From contig CP012818.1 in NCBI GenBank assembly GCA_001936135.1, positions 868,001-932,000 on the forward strand: 64,000 nucleotides of DNA. The letters run 5' to 3'. The position numbers and the translations under genes were made by a program. Below are positions 38,924-50,414 of this stretch, piece after piece (positions within the stretch are counted from its first letter, which is position 1; the number at the start of each line of letters is the position of its first letter). Below the pieces are notes generated by a model. It saw only the letters and a list, made by a program, of their open reading frames with translations. It ran no database searches and had not been told where the DNA came from. The DNA is from Saccharomycopsis fibuligera x Saccharomycopsis cf. fibuligera (lineage: Eukaryota > Ascomycota > Saccharomycetes > Ascoideales > Saccharomycopsidaceae).

Positions 38924-41900
38924 TTAAATACTGTCGATTGCTCCTTTCAAAAGACGTAAATCATAAAATTGAGCAACATTATCAAAAACTTGGATCTTTC
39001 TCAACAAAACGTTCTTATTAATCACTGCAACCCAAGATCCTGAACATGAACAAAATGCACTCAATTCATTATCTCTAATCTTGTGACACTTCTCGCACTT
39101 CAAATCTTGAGTGTAAAATAATTCAATAGCTCTTCTGAATTCAGCAATCAATGTCTCTTCTAGTGCTACCTTATTGAAAGATTGCCCACATTTTTCACAA
39201 TTCCAAATCTTGCCATCTTCTTCACGACAGAAATCAATGTCTCTAATAAGTCCACATGTTTGACATGCAATTTCTGGAATCTTGAGCGATACACTTGGAT
39301 TACGGAACGTAGACTCGTCGCTAAATTCTCTAACGTCAAGATAGCTGAGCAATTCTCTTCTAAGAGCTCTTGACTCTAAGTTTCTTTTTTTGGACAATGC
39401 TAAAACGGCACATAAACTTTTCACTAATTCAAGAGTTGGGTTACCAAATTTCAAATGGGAGCCGGGAAGAGTTGGAAATTCGTACTCTTCGCTGTATGCT
39501 TGATTTAGAATCACACTGTTTTGCTTAGCGTAAAGCTTTTTGATTCTTTTAGTTAACGGATTCCAAATAGTCGTCAAAGTACTCGATCTGGTAATTTTTT
39601 CATCAATGCCATCTGAAAATCCACCTTCTTTGCTTTCTTTATTAGTAGCACCGTTAAACTGAGTCAACCGCTGGGTACCATTATTCAACTCTTTTTCCTT
39701 CTCTCTAATTAATGCATCCAAATAAATTCCCACCCAATCGTAAAATTCAGTTTGATAAATTGGAGGTAAAAATTTGGCAATTTGCCAGTTGGAAAATGAC
39801 TCGAGGAATTGTTCACCTTCAGCAACCGTTTCACATGCTCTGCCAGCATGATTATACTCATCCATCCAAATTAAAGTATCCCAATATCGATCAATCCTCA
39901 AGTCCAAATAATTGAAAAGCGGCTTAGCTCTAACTGCTTTAAGAATGTATTGTGAATAAGCATATGAATTTTCAATAGAGGTCTTTGTCGTCTTTAAGAG
40001 AATTTTACTTCTATTGGTGAAAATCACCACTGATCCCATTTTTCTAAATTCTTTAATCATTTGCAATAATGCTTTTTTCGTTAGGTTGTGAACATGGTAC
40101 TCTAAGCTTGGATCATAAAGAAAAGACCCCTTCTTTTGCATCCATTTGATGAAATTGTTAATCATCAAATCAGCATATTGCGACTTGGAAACCGCTTCAT
40201 CCCACCAATCTTTGACCATTCCTCTAAGAATACTTAATGAACTTGTGCTAAACGCATCTTCTGGAAGCTCTCCTGAACCTGAACCCGCGCCTAGCCCATC
40301 GCCACCACCAGCCAAATCACTCTCAGCCAAATCGGACCCTTCAGCCTGGTTAATAAGTGCTGATGTTAACACCGTATTAATAGTCAAATTTTGAACAGAA
40401 ATTTCAAGTACAACATTCTCATAACTGTCTGGGTTATTGATGTTTGGAAAAATCAAAGACTCAGTGATAGGAATAAGTTTTTGTTTCTCTAAACCACCAT
40501 GATCTGGATTAGTGTTTGGCGACCACCATAATACAATGTTGCCCTTTTTAAGTCTTCTAGCATATTCGATGTCTATCAAGTATCCGATATCGTGAAGTTC
40601 TAAATTGCAAAGTGGAATATTACTGTATCTGGACAATGCTAGCAAATCTTTCATCCAAGAACCAAACGAGAAGTAAAAAATGAAAATTTTCTTCATTAGG
40701 GCTTCTTGCCAGCCTAACGCAGGCAAGGAGATTTCCGTGTATGAAAGTTTGATAACCGGGAAATCTAAAACTGATCTGATAGTCTTGTAAATTCTATCAA
40801 GGAATGGTGACTGAATTGCTAATACTCCAGTGGCCCCTTTTTCTTCATAAGCATTAGCAAGTTTGGAGTTCAAACTCTTATTCAAGGAACTTAATTTGTT
40901 GAAATGTTGAACTTCAATATCCAAGTTAGAAGCATAGTCGACAAAACTCTTGAATTGTTCAATATCATCCTTATTGGACTGATAAAGATCCTCGTAAATA
41001 TGTTCCAATTTGGAAGGGAAGTCGGTAGCTTTATCGGATGGTTTGAGCACAAGTAAACTCAATGCAGAATCCCATGATTTGAAAACAGCATAAATCTCAT
41101 ACTGATTGGATATAACATGTGTTAAATAAACAACATCCAAATTGAAATGTTTCAAATAATTGCTATTGTCTAACATGCTCATATCTTTTGATCTGAATCC
41201 GAATCGCAACCCTTTATAAAGACCGCCTAATTCGGTAGAATTGAATTTCACCGTTGACCCTAAATTCATAATTGCTCTTTCTTTAGCAATGATTTGGGAT
41301 TCGTAAATGCTGGCTTTCTGGAAAATCGAACCTGGTTTGCCTACTACTTCATTATAAGTTATCTCATCCATAGTAGCTTCATAAACTGTTTTGTTGCTTT
41401 TTGGAATAATTGCCTTGGAGACCCCAACAGAGATACTATTATCTAGGCTTTTAATCTCTGACACCACTTCATTCTCATCAACGTCGTCAACGCCAAAAGT
41501 CAAATATATCTTCTTTGGGATAGAAATCTTTATTTCTTGAATTCTACCATTGATTAAAACCCTAGCATTAATTTTACCAGGAGAAAGGTCAGGACTGTAT
41601 TCCAAAACTTGCCAGTCTTCAGTATTAGCATAATTCTTAGCCTGGTTACGGAACATGCTACTAACTGAAGAATTATTGCTTGAAGTGTTGTTATAATTAC
41701 CAAAAATTTTCTTATTGGCTTCTTTTTTTCTGTCGTTTTGTTTCCAAATGATTTTATTGTATTGCAACCAAGCACCATAATCAACAGAAGGATCAGGACA
41801 TGGATTAGCCAAAATTTCCCTCTCGGTCTTTTCTGCTTCATTTTCTTCTATTTGCGCAGTTTTCATCTTCCGCTTCTTGGAACGTACTGTACCAAATTTT

Positions 41901-44900
41901 GGCTTACCATTTCCAGCATCGCTAGCACCACCGTTTGAAGTCCCAATGTCCTCAATATCTTTATCAGAAATCACTGCTTTCTTTGCCTTGGTTTGGCTGA
42001 AAAAAGATGTCAATTTACTCTGAGCAATTTGACTCTCGGCAATTTTCTTCAAAATCCACGATGGCAATTGCACCGTTTCACATGGATTCTTTCTAATTTG
42101 TAAATATGCAGGAATACTGATGATCTTTAGCACCACTGATGCTAATCTTTCAAAGTAGTATCCCCAATCGATAATATTTCTTGGATCAAAATCATCAAGA
42201 GAATTATCACGTAACCATTTTCTCAAATATATCCGTTTTTGAGTAATATCAGATGAGAAAATTGCAATGGGAATTGCTCTTTCAGCAATTGGGGCACCTC
42301 GGGGTTTATCAGAAATAATAAATTGTGCAGTGACACCATTATCCCCCTTCACATCAATATTCAAAAACTCCACCAATCTTTTCACGGTGGTGATTGAAGT
42401 GCTCTTCATACCGTTGTACTCTGAAATTGATTTGCTCATACTTTTCCTTTCACCAATCAAATTGATAAGATCTTCATCTTCAATGTTTTTTCCCTTGGTG
42501 AGCAAAATATCGAGCCATTTATTAGCAATCAGGGCCACTGCATTGTAACAGTTTTCTAAGGTATCACCTTCCAAAAACGCTGGAAAAAGATCACTTTGCA
42601 TATTTTTGACAATTTCCAACTCGCCTCTTCTTTTCAATTCAAAACCCTTCAATTCTGCTAATGAGCCATCGAAATTGTAAACTGCATATCTTTTCTTGAT
42701 CCCTTTGCCTTCTTCCTTTGAAGTTGGTAAAATCATTGCTTTATATGGACCATCAAGCTCAAAGAAAATTGAATTTTCAGACTTCACTTTGTATTTGTAG
42801 TTACTATTAGGAATTAATTCTTGATATTGGTGATTGGTGAATTTCTGATGCACTAAATGATTGAGCATAGAACACAAGTAAGGTATGGCTAGTTTACTGC
42901 CATCCTTGAGTTTCAATGTGAACTCATCAGGAAATGATTTTGGGATAATACACCAAATCCCATCAGTATCTAATTCGAGCGGTCTACCAAATCTTTCGAT
43001 TACTGATCTTGCCATTTGAATAATTGTGGCTCCGGTTAAACACGTTATGCCAGCCATTTCCATAGAATACCATCTTGAACCTTTTCTCATCACATATCCA
43101 TAAAAAGAATTTAAAATAACTTTGTGTGCCAATTGTAAAGAGTCGTAAGTGATTTCCATCTTTTTAGCTTCATCAATTGCATGATGATCGTTTTTGTCAA
43201 TCGAGCCTACTTTTTTTTTCCATTTTTTAGCTAGCCCTTTGTATGTATAACGACGATCTCTGAAACTCCGCACTGTATCTATATAAAATGGGTTTTCTCG
43301 TTGACATACAATAGCGTCCTTGTTAATAGTCTCAGAAGTCTTGATTCTATGATACACTTTTCTTGAATAATCACTAATCCTTTTCTTTATATGAGCCACT
43401 TGTTCCTCGTAGCTCAATTCGTCAAAGAATCTTTTTGGTTGACCAGCTCTCTTTGCAGGGAATGTTTCATTTTGCATTGCTCTTTTAATCATCCCATATT
43501 CGTCCATCTTTGCTGGGTAGAATTCTCCTCTCCAGGCCCAAGTTAAGCTTCGATCACATACTTTGCCCGGTCTATTGAAATCGCAAGCAGCGCAATCTTC
43601 TTCGGTTTTCATACTGTCGGGTTGCAATCTATTAGAAATCATGATGTTAGGATACATTGAAGCAACATCAACATGATAAATTAATGGGAATTCTTCCCTT
43701 TTAGGGTTGTTTTTCAAATCTTGTAAATTTTCTTTGATTTGATTATAAACTTCCTCCATATTTGTCACATCTTCAACTTTTTTGTTGCATTCAACCTTGA
43801 CAAAAAATTCCAACACGTCTCGTATTCCATTAGTCAAAGAATCTATAGCAGTTGGATCAATTTTGAAAGTCGATTTCAAATCAGATCTAAAGACCCCGGC
43901 TTCTAATGATTCAACATGACCACCGACATAAGTTTCCGATTCTAGTAAATGTCCATCATAGAACCGTTCCAATGGATCTTTGTGCTTGTTTGGTAATAAG
44001 ATATTGTTTTGGTATGCTTGAACCATAAGCAACATTTCACATAAGGTACCGGTACCTTTTCGTAAGACCTCATCTGGATTTAATGGAATAATTGTAGCAA
44101 GGGAAAAAATAAACGGATGCACGTATTTATAATACAAATAGTAAGTAGCCACAGCATCAGAAACAGAATATTCTGACAAGATTTGAGGCTTTTCAATAGC
44201 ATAGGGAGTCATTAATTCCGGATCCAATTCTAACGGATTGTAGCCTAATTTAACGGTAGTCACTGCTTTCAAACCTTGAGAACCCTGAGGCAAATAAGAG
44301 TCACGTTTGACCCATCTAAAGCAATCCATATGGGCGCAATACGTAGATTTATATTCATCTTCACTATCTTTTTTGAATCCAATTTCGTCAAACATTGATA
44401 TATTGTGAAAATTTGCTCTAGCGTCAACAAACGGCCAATCGAAAAAATCACCGTTAAATGTGGAGATCACCGTTGGTTTGACTTCTCTAATGTGTTCGAA
44501 AAATCTCTTTATTAGTGCTTCTTCATTAGCAGCATTGTAAATCTCGAAAACACCTGGGTATTCTGGCTTCGGGGTGTATTCAAAATCTTCAATATCTTTA
44601 CTGATAATGTCCCTATTAGTGATCAAATACCCATCACCGTCGATCATGTAGGAAATCATCATTATTTGATCCACTGCAGCATCGGGGAACTTTAATGGTG
44701 CTTTACTGGTTTCAATATCAAAAGCAAGTACTACTGGATCTGGAGGCACAACAATGTCCAATTCGGTAAACAGTACGTTTTCACTCTCCGCTAGCACAGA
44801 GTACCATTTACCGACTCTCAAGTTTTTGTCAATAGAAACTCGGACATGATACGGCACGTCGTATTCTTTGATATCATCAATGTATTCCAATGCATCAATG

Positions 44901-45634
44901 TTTCTTGAATGGCCACCACTATTGATGTATTCATTATCGTAGTCTTCTTCTGCATAATCTACATTGACAGCAGAATATACGTCCCTTGCGTCTTTTCTTT
45001 TTTGATTCTCTTGGATTATGGGGTTCAAAATTCTTCGAGATTCCAACATGTCACTTAAATTATGAAACGATAATTTGATTAACAGTCGCTTGAGTCCGAT
45101 TAAGTGATTAGGTAGCGATAAATCTTCTTTTTCGACTCTAGTATAATTCTTAACTAGACCTTCTAATGTCTTTTTCAATGCATCTTCAACTTCCAACTCG
45201 GCGTAATTTCGACAGACTAGGAAAAAATAAGGATCATATTGCACTGTAGTTTTGAAACTTCCGCCTTCTTCATCAAGGAAATAAAAATCGCATGCAGCCA
45301 AACCATTAGCTACTTGAGGACTTGGGATTAATGTGGGATGAATGTTAATCAACCAGCCAACTTTTTTGGGTCCCACATCGTATCTGTCAAATCCCATCAT
45401 TGAATCAATTTGATCAATTTTTTGTGCAGCTTCAAGCTTAGTCATGCCATCTATGTCTGAGGAGTTGGCATTGTTGCTGTTGCCATTTCGGTTCTGTTGT
45501 CTTCCATTATAACTTTTTTTGGAGTGATTATTGCCGAACTTATTATAATTGGGCGTGTATTGGTTATTGTTATTGTTTTTGTTTTTGTTTTTGACAAACC
45601 TCGCGGTGGTTGAGCCTTTAAATCTTGCAACCAT
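38924..45634 (-). CDS. POL2: DNA polymerase epsilon catalytic subunit
   Basis: 2236 residues, matching S. cerevisiae Pol2 over its full length. Leading-strand replicase. Exonuclease motifs FDIETSK, FNGDFFDWPF and YSVSDAVATYY are followed by polymerase motifs DVASMYPNIM, KVILNSFYGYVMRKGSRW and LELDTDGIWC. A PCNA-binding box QSKLTSFF lies near residue 1180. The C-terminal half is the inactive polymerase module and ends with two Cys clusters (CQTCG...CEKCG and CEKCH...CSCSG) that bind zinc and partner subunits. A Gly/Asp-rich insertion (GGGDGLGAGSGSG) interrupts the C-terminal half. Start is the first ATG, before an Asn/Lys-rich tail; the frame continues 26 codons upstream only from a GTG. Confidence 0.98.
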   Translation of the reverse strand: MVARFKGSTTARFVKNKNKNNNNNQYTPNYNKFGNNHSKKSYNGRQQNRNGNSNNANSSDIDGMTKLEAAQKIDQIDSMMGFDRYDVGPKKVGWLINIHPTLIPSPQVANGLAACDFYFLDEEGGSFKTTVQYDPYFFLVCRNYAELEVEDALKKTLEGLVKNYTRVEKEDLSLPNHLIGLKRLLIKLSFHNLSDMLESRRILNPIIQENQKRKDARDVYSAVNVDYAEEDYDNEYINSGGHSRNIDALEYIDDIKEYDVPYHVRVSIDKNLRVGKWYSVLAESENVLFTELDIVVPPDPVVLAFDIETSKAPLKFPDAAVDQIMMISYMIDGDGYLITNRDIISKDIEDFEYTPKPEYPGVFEIYNAANEEALIKRFFEHIREVKPTVISTFNGDFFDWPFVDARANFHNISMFDEIGFKKDSEDEYKSTYCAHMDCFRWVKRDSYLPQGSQGLKAVTTVKLGYNPLELDPELMTPYAIEKPQILSEYSVSDAVATYYLYYKYVHPFIFSLATIIPLNPDEVLRKGTGTLCEMLLMVQAYQNNILLPNKHKDPLERFYDGHLLESETYVGGHVESLEAGVFRSDLKSTFKIDPTAIDSLTNGIRDVLEFFVKVECNKKVEDVTNMEEVYNQIKENLQDLKNNPKREEFPLIYHVDVASMYPNIMISNRLQPDSMKTEEDCAACDFNRPGKVCDRSLTWAWRGEFYPAKMDEYGMIKRAMQNETFPAKRAGQPKRFFDELSYEEQVAHIKKRISDYSRKVYHRIKTSETINKDAIVCQRENPFYIDTVRSFRDRRYTYKGLAKKWKKKVGSIDKNDHHAIDEAKKMEITYDSLQLAHKVILNSFYGYVMRKGSRWYSMEMAGITCLTGATIIQMARSVIERFGRPLELDTDGIWCIIPKSFPDEFTLKLKDGSKLAIPYLCSMLNHLVHQKFTNHQYQELIPNSNYKYKVKSENSIFFELDGPYKAMILPTSKEEGKGIKKRYAVYNFDGSLAELKGFELKRRGELEIVKNMQSDLFPAFLEGDTLENCYNAVALIANKWLDILLTKGKNIEDEDLINLIGERKSMSKSISEYNGMKSTSITTVKRLVEFLNIDVKGDNGVTAQFIISDKPRGAPIAERAIPIAIFSSDITQKRIYLRKWLRDNSLDDFDPRNIIDWGYYFERLASVVLKIISIPAYLQIRKNPCETVQLPSWILKKIAESQIAQSKLTSFFSQTKAKKAVISDKDIEDIGTSNGGASDAGNGKPKFGTVRSKKRKMKTAQIEENEAEKTEREILANPCPDPSVDYGAWLQYNKIIWKQNDRKKEANKKIFGNYNNTSSNNSSVSSMFRNQAKNYANTEDWQVLEYSPDLSPGKINARVLINGRIQEIKISIPKKIYLTFGVDDVDENEVVSEIKSLDNSISVGVSKAIIPKSNKTVYEATMDEITYNEVVGKPGSIFQKASIYESQIIAKERAIMNLGSTVKFNSTELGGLYKGLRFGFRSKDMSMLDNSNYLKHFNLDVVYLTHVISNQYEIYAVFKSWDSALSLLVLKPSDKATDFPSKLEHIYEDLYQSNKDDIEQFKSFVDYASNLDIEVQHFNKLSSLNKSLNSKLANAYEEKGATGVLAIQSPFLDRIYKTIRSVLDFPVIKLSYTEISLPALGWQEALMKKIFIFYFSFGSWMKDLLALSRYSNIPLCNLELHDIGYLIDIEYARRLKKGNIVLWWSPNTNPDHGGLEKQKLIPITESLIFPNINNPDSYENVVLEISVQNLTINTVLTSALINQAEGSDLAESDLAGGGDGLGAGSGSGELPEDAFSTSSLSILRGMVKDWWDEAVSKSQYADLMINNFIKWMQKKGSFLYDPSLEYHVHNLTKKALLQMIKEFRKMGSVVIFTNRSKILLKTTKTSIENSYAYSQYILKAVRAKPLFNYLDLRIDRYWDTLIWMDEYNHAGRACETVAEGEQFLESFSNWQIAKFLPPIYQTEFYDWVGIYLDALIREKEKELNNGTQRLTQFNGATNKESKEGGFSDGIDEKITRSSTLTTIWNPLTKRIKKLYAKQNSVILNQAYSEEYEFPTLPGSHLKFGNPTLELVKSLCAVLALSKKRNLESRALRRELLSYLDVREFSDESTFRNPSVSLKIPEIACQTCGLIRDIDFCREEDGKIWNCEKCGQSFNKVALEETLIAEFRRAIELFYTQDLKCEKCHKIRDNELSAFCSCSGSWVAVINKNVLLRKIQVFDNVAQFYDLRLLKGAIDSI

Positions 45635-45806
45635 TCTGTGGTTATTGTAAGTCGTTGTAATTGTGTAGCAGTGAATTGGTAAGCAAAAACACTGGTCAAC
45701 AGTCAGTTTCACTTATCGTATCACTAATGCTGTAGATGTACAATCTATAGATCAAAGAAAAAAGCAGTCGCGATTCTTGTCAAGTGAATTCGGGGCAATT
45801 GAAAAT

Positions 45807-45841
<35 letters not shown>

Positions 45842-46612
45842 CAGAAAATCAAAAAAAAATTAAAAATCAAGAAAAAAAGCGCGTCGCGTTTCTCTTTTAG
45901 CAGTCCTGATTGATGCGTAATAATGCATTTCAATACGTCGTGATGCAATAAGATCATTTATTCAACATGATATGGAAGTAAATAGTTAAGAAAGCTAAAC
46001 AAACTATAATAGACCCAGTTCAGTTTCGACAAACCCAAGTCGTTTTTACTAATGGTTCTCACCAGTATTACTTGCAAGTATTTGTATGTTACGTAAATCT
46101 GTCTTCCTCCCCGCCCGTCTATCTATCGATCAAATTATGAAATACCTTATATGTGACATATTTATTGGATATACGTACAAACTGAAAATCCATTAAACCT
46201 ATTGGTACAAGTCATGTTCATAATTATACATTCATAATTTTACATTCATATATTCTCAATATATGAATGTAAGAAAATGGCATTAGGCTATCCCGCAACT
46301 TGAAAATGAAAATTGAAGCATACTTTACAGTTTTAACTTTGAGGCAACACGTTATGCACATTGTATAGTATGAGGATGATTAGTCAAGTTTTAGGAGTAA
46401 ATTAATTTGTTTGCTACTAATTCAGTCCCCTTTCTTACAGCACCCTTACACACAAATAATATTCGAAGTTTGTGTAATTGAAATTTAAGAAATCATTTTC
46501 AAATCACTTACTTTGACGGATATACAAACGACTAGTCGAACGAGTAACAATAATATAAAAATGCATATCTTATAAATAACAAATAAAACTGTAATGGAAC
46601 ATAACAAGCAAA

Positions 46613-46650
<38 letters not shown>

Positions 46651-46933
46651 AAGAAAGAAAGAAAAATAAATGAAACAATTCATAAAACACCAACTAACTA
46701 AATTCCACAACGTCATACAAACTAGCTCATTTGAAAATGCATTAAGCTGTCACTCCTATAATAAATCACTAAAATCTTCCTTGATTTTGATAAAGTCTTC
46801 GCGATGAGTTTCTATAATCCAAAACTTGAACCATTAGTGCATCACTCCTAACCTTTCCAATAATTACAACTTTAGTGTTACTCTTCTTTTTTTTTTCCTA
46901 TTTCTATCACGCAAAACTAACAAATTATTAGAA
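45635..46933. other. intergenic region between POL2 and VRP1
   Basis: About 1.3 kb. Holds A33 at 45808-45840 and A35 at 46614-46648, plus a perfect 12-bp inverted repeat at 46241-46271. POL2 promoter on the left and VRP1 3' flank on the right. No gene. Confidence 0.6.
46241..46271. repeat. 12-bp perfect inverted repeat with 7-nt spacer
   Basis: TACATTCATATA at 46241-46252 and its exact complement TATATGAATGTA at 46260-46271, separated by TTCTCAA. A partial third copy (TACATTCATA) begins at about 46227. It could form a hairpin in DNA or in VRP1 read-through RNA; function unknown. Confidence 0.9.
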
Positions 46934-49402
46934 TTATACAAACCAACTTAACTGCAAAGGCACGGAAGTCCCCCTCCCACTAGGATATAGCTTCTCCTTA
47001 TTGCTGAATTTTCTAGGTTTGGGTATATCCTTAGAATTATGGAATTTGAACCGTGGGTCGTTAATTCTAAAGCTCTCCGTTGAATTTCCTGGTCCACCAA
47101 TTGCGTAAATTGATGAATCAATAAATTTGGATCCTGTGGCATCGTTAGAATCATTGTTTGCTGTGGTGTTTGCTGTGGTACTAGGAGACGCAAAGATGGA
47201 GGAATGCTCCGTTGGTCGACCAAATCTACTAACCGTGTGCTTTTTCTCCAATTTTGTGGAGCTGGCAGCTGGTTCTGCAGAGCTAGTACTGTAACTTGGA
47301 GTTTGAAACGGATGCTGCTCTGATGGAGGCGGTGGCGGTGGTGGTGGCGCACCAGTTTTTGTTGAGGTTGATACTGGCGGTGATGGCGCAGGTGGCTTAT
47401 GTATCGGTACGGCTTGTTGAATACTACTATTACTATCATTATTTATTGACAAGTTACTGTGTGATGAAGATGGGGAAATTCCATCACTTTTAGTTGCTTG
47501 ATGTTGTTGTTGTACTGGAATATTCAAATTATTAGCGAATTCCGACCTTATTGGATTTGGCTTTTGAGATTGAGATAAGGATGGTGATGGTGAGGGTGAT
47601 GATGGTAGTTGAGGAGCCAGCATTGATGGGATTGGCGGTGGTGCTACCGATGGTAATGGTGGTGGAGCAGCAGCAGGTAATGGAGGTGGTGCCGATGGTG
47701 CTGAAGGTGCATCAGCTGGTGATGGAGAAGGTGGTTTGAATGATGTTGGTAGCGGTGGGTTTGGTGCAATATTCTGTGATGGTACCAGTGCTGAAGTATT
47801 GAATTTTGGAATTGGCGGAGCAGTAGGAACCTGAGGTGCTGTTATTGGTGGAATTTTTGGTGCATTAGTCTTTGGTAAACTTGGGGCTGTATTAGTTGGT
47901 ATTTTTGGCGCAGAGACGGAAGCAGCACCAGTACCAGCTGCTGATTTAATCTTATTTGACTTTCCAAGTTGGTTTCTTCTATTAGCAATGTCCTGCAAAA
48001 ACGCAAATTGTCCACCGCCCCCAGCAGCAGCACCACCAGAAGCTGGTTCTCCTGAAGGTTTGTTAGGCGCTGCTGCTTTAATTGGAGCATTTGCATTTCC
48101 CCCCGAGACACCTGCGTTTTTATTTGCTTCTTCTACTGGGTTGAAATTCTTGTCAACATTGTCCACTACATGGTCATTTCTTCTCTTTGCGTTAATTTCT
48201 GCCAAGAATGGTAATCCTCCTGCTAACGGATTAGCAGCAGGAGTTCGAGGAGCAGATGAAGTTGTTGCTTTTGATGGCTTTGAGCTAGAGCTCGATTTAT
48301 TAAATCCAGGAATGCCTGATGCTGGTGGGGGAGGTGGAGGAGCTGGGGGAGCTGGAGAACTTGAACCCACCGCTGGTGCTGGCGGTGCTGGTGGTGCTGG
48401 CGGTGCTGGTGGTGCTGGTGGTGCTGGTGGTGCTGGTGGTGCTGACGGTACAGATTGGGGGGACAGCTTATTGAAAGTTCCACCAAAGGATGTTGGAAGT
48501 GGTGGTGGTGGTGGCGGAGCAGAGCCAGCCGGAGATGACGAAGAAGGCAATGGTGGTGGTGGTGGTGCTGCTGCTGCTGCTGGGGGAGTTTGAGTAGCAG
48601 CAGTCGCAGACTTCTTGGCTGGTGGCCTGGTAGACGGTAGTGGAGGAGCTTTCATTGCTGGTGCTGGGGGAGGACCGGGAGGTGGTGTTGATGGAAGAGG
48701 CGGAGGAGCAGCCGAAGGAAGCAGAGGTGCTGGAGGAGGTCCAGGGGAAGTGAGAGGCGCTGATACTGGTGGTTTAGATGTCTTGTTCAATCTGCTGTTT
48801 AGTATATCAGCCATTCCAGGAATTGGGACAGGGGGAGCGCCTGCACTGCTCGAACTGTTGTTATTGTTATTGTTGTTGTTATTGTTATTGTTATTTGATG
48901 ATGGTGCCAGTTTGTGCAACGGAGGAGAAGGGAGTTTGAATCCACCCATAGGAACCGGAGGAGCCTTAGGAGCTCCCGAAGCACCGCCTTTAGAAATATT
49001 TGGACTTGATTCGGCAATTTTGTCGGCAACTTTGGCAGCACTGAAGTCAGAAGTGACTTTGTCCACCACATGGTCGTTTCTTCTTCTAGCATTGATCTCG
49101 GCCAAGAAGGGCAATGGGCCGCCGCCGCCGCTTGGAGCAGCAGGTGTAGCTTTAGCTGAGGAAGAGCCGCCAGCTGGAGCAGGCGGTGGTGGCGGAGGAG
49201 GAGGAGCAGCGCTACCGCCGCCAGAAGATGGCATTGGAGGAGGTGGTGGTGGTGGTGGACCACCGCCAAAGGAAGGAGGAGGTGGCGGGGCCGGAGGAGG
49301 AGGAGCATTGCTGCTTGATGGCGGCGGAGCCGGAGCTGTTGAGGGAGAAGCGGCTGCGGTCTTGCCAGCAGAGTGCTTTGAGTGCTTTTTGAAGAAACTC
49401 AT
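46934..49402 (-). CDS. VRP1: verprolin (WIP homologue), actin and WASP binding
   Basis: 822 residues. Verprolin links actin monomers to Las17/WASP and type I myosins in endocytic actin patches. Proline-rich throughout, with two strong WH2-type motifs, PLPFLAEINARRRND near residue 100 and LPFLAEINAKRRND in the middle, and a weaker third, FAFLQDIANRRNQ. The C-terminus holds the WASP-binding segment DPRFKFHNSKDIPKPRKF and KLYPSGRGTSVPLQLS, as in S. cerevisiae Vrp1. An Asn run near residue 175 is low complexity. Start is the ATG at 49402; a TTG lies three codons upstream. Confidence 0.93.
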   Translation of the reverse strand: MSFFKKHSKHSAGKTAAASPSTAPAPPPSSSNAPPPPAPPPPPSFGGGPPPPPPPPMPSSGGGSAAPPPPPPPPAPAGGSSSAKATPAAPSGGGGPLPFLAEINARRRNDHVVDKVTSDFSAAKVADKIAESSPNISKGGASGAPKAPPVPMGGFKLPSPPLHKLAPSSNNNNNNNNNNNNNSSSSAGAPPVPIPGMADILNSRLNKTSKPPVSAPLTSPGPPPAPLLPSAAPPPLPSTPPPGPPPAPAMKAPPLPSTRPPAKKSATAATQTPPAAAAAPPPPPLPSSSSPAGSAPPPPPPLPTSFGGTFNKLSPQSVPSAPPAPPAPPAPPAPPAPPAPPAPAVGSSSPAPPAPPPPPPASGIPGFNKSSSSSKPSKATTSSAPRTPAANPLAGGLPFLAEINAKRRNDHVVDNVDKNFNPVEEANKNAGVSGGNANAPIKAAAPNKPSGEPASGGAAAGGGGQFAFLQDIANRRNQLGKSNKIKSAAGTGAASVSAPKIPTNTAPSLPKTNAPKIPPITAPQVPTAPPIPKFNTSALVPSQNIAPNPPLPTSFKPPSPSPADAPSAPSAPPPLPAAAPPPLPSVAPPPIPSMLAPQLPSSPSPSPSLSQSQKPNPIRSEFANNLNIPVQQQHQATKSDGISPSSSHSNLSINNDSNSSIQQAVPIHKPPAPSPPVSTSTKTGAPPPPPPPPSEQHPFQTPSYSTSSAEPAASSTKLEKKHTVSRFGRPTEHSSIFASPSTTANTTANNDSNDATGSKFIDSSIYAIGGPGNSTESFRINDPRFKFHNSKDIPKPRKFSNKEKLYPSGRGTSVPLQLSWFV

Positions 49403-50414
49403 GGTAGACAATGGGCAGCTTGCATTGAGTATGGGTATGAGATACAGTCGTAACCTTGATTAATGATTGATATTGATTGGTATTGATGATTGTGGTGATA
49501 ATGATTGAGGTGGATCTTAAACATTAGATATTACCCTGATGTTTTCCTATAGTAGTAGGGGGGTAATGAGGTGAGTCTACTATATATAGTTTTGATATTT
49601 GTAAATGAGTGTATATATACATCAAAGACTTGAATGAGTTTCGTTTCCAATCATGCTTGGCTCCAACATTCTCATGAAACATTCACGTAGCGCCAAATGT
49701 TTAAGCTAAGTGTGCCATCTATAATACATGTTTTTTGGTTTGTCTGTTCATATACGAGACCGGAAACCGTCGCTGAGATTTATAAACATATTCGCACTAT
49801 AGCGGTCAACATAACCTAACAGTTGATTTCCGTAGGAATGCAAGCCATTTGGTATAGTCATAGTTGCTGCTGGCGTAAAAACTTGTTTGCGCAAACTGCC
49901 TTGTTCTTTGATATTTTTGACATTTTTGACAAACTGAAACGTGTGGCAGTTACTATACGATACCTGATGATGAACACTATACATAGTACCAAGGTACACA
50001 GCATCGTCTTAAAACTTTGAATTAAAAATATTTTTTTGAGTTAGCCATTAACATTCTCGGACTTTTTTGTTTACTCCTCAGTTGTTTGATGATCAGATTG
50101 TTTTGCTTCTAATCAATCAAGAACCATGGCTGTACGCTCTATAGTCTATCATCAGTGTCATATTTTTCACTAGATCGCCCATAGGCTATCTACCAGTACA
50201 CACTTTAATTTGCTCCCAGTATAGTGTTGTCGTCTGCACTTGTGCATCTTAGTAAGCATACCGCCCCCTGATAGTGTGATTATATGTATATATAGAAGGC
50301 TGCTTCCGCTGGATTGTATTGACTTTTTTTGGCTTCTGTAGCCAAACCTCATAGTAATCGAAGCGTTGTGGAGCACATCAAGATAGCTGTGCATTGTGGA
50401 CCAATAACAACAAA
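49403..50414. other. divergent promoter region between VRP1 and the reductase gene
   Basis: About 1 kb. A TATATATA-like element near 50284-50295 lies about 120 bp upstream of the reductase ATG. No gene seen. Confidence 0.6.

Noticed and set aside
45635-45712. 26-codon extension of POL2
   Set aside because: Begins at GTG; the first ATG at 45634 gives a full-length Pol2.
48615-49463. 282-codon Gly-rich plus-strand frame
   Set aside because: Antisense of the proline codons of VRP1.
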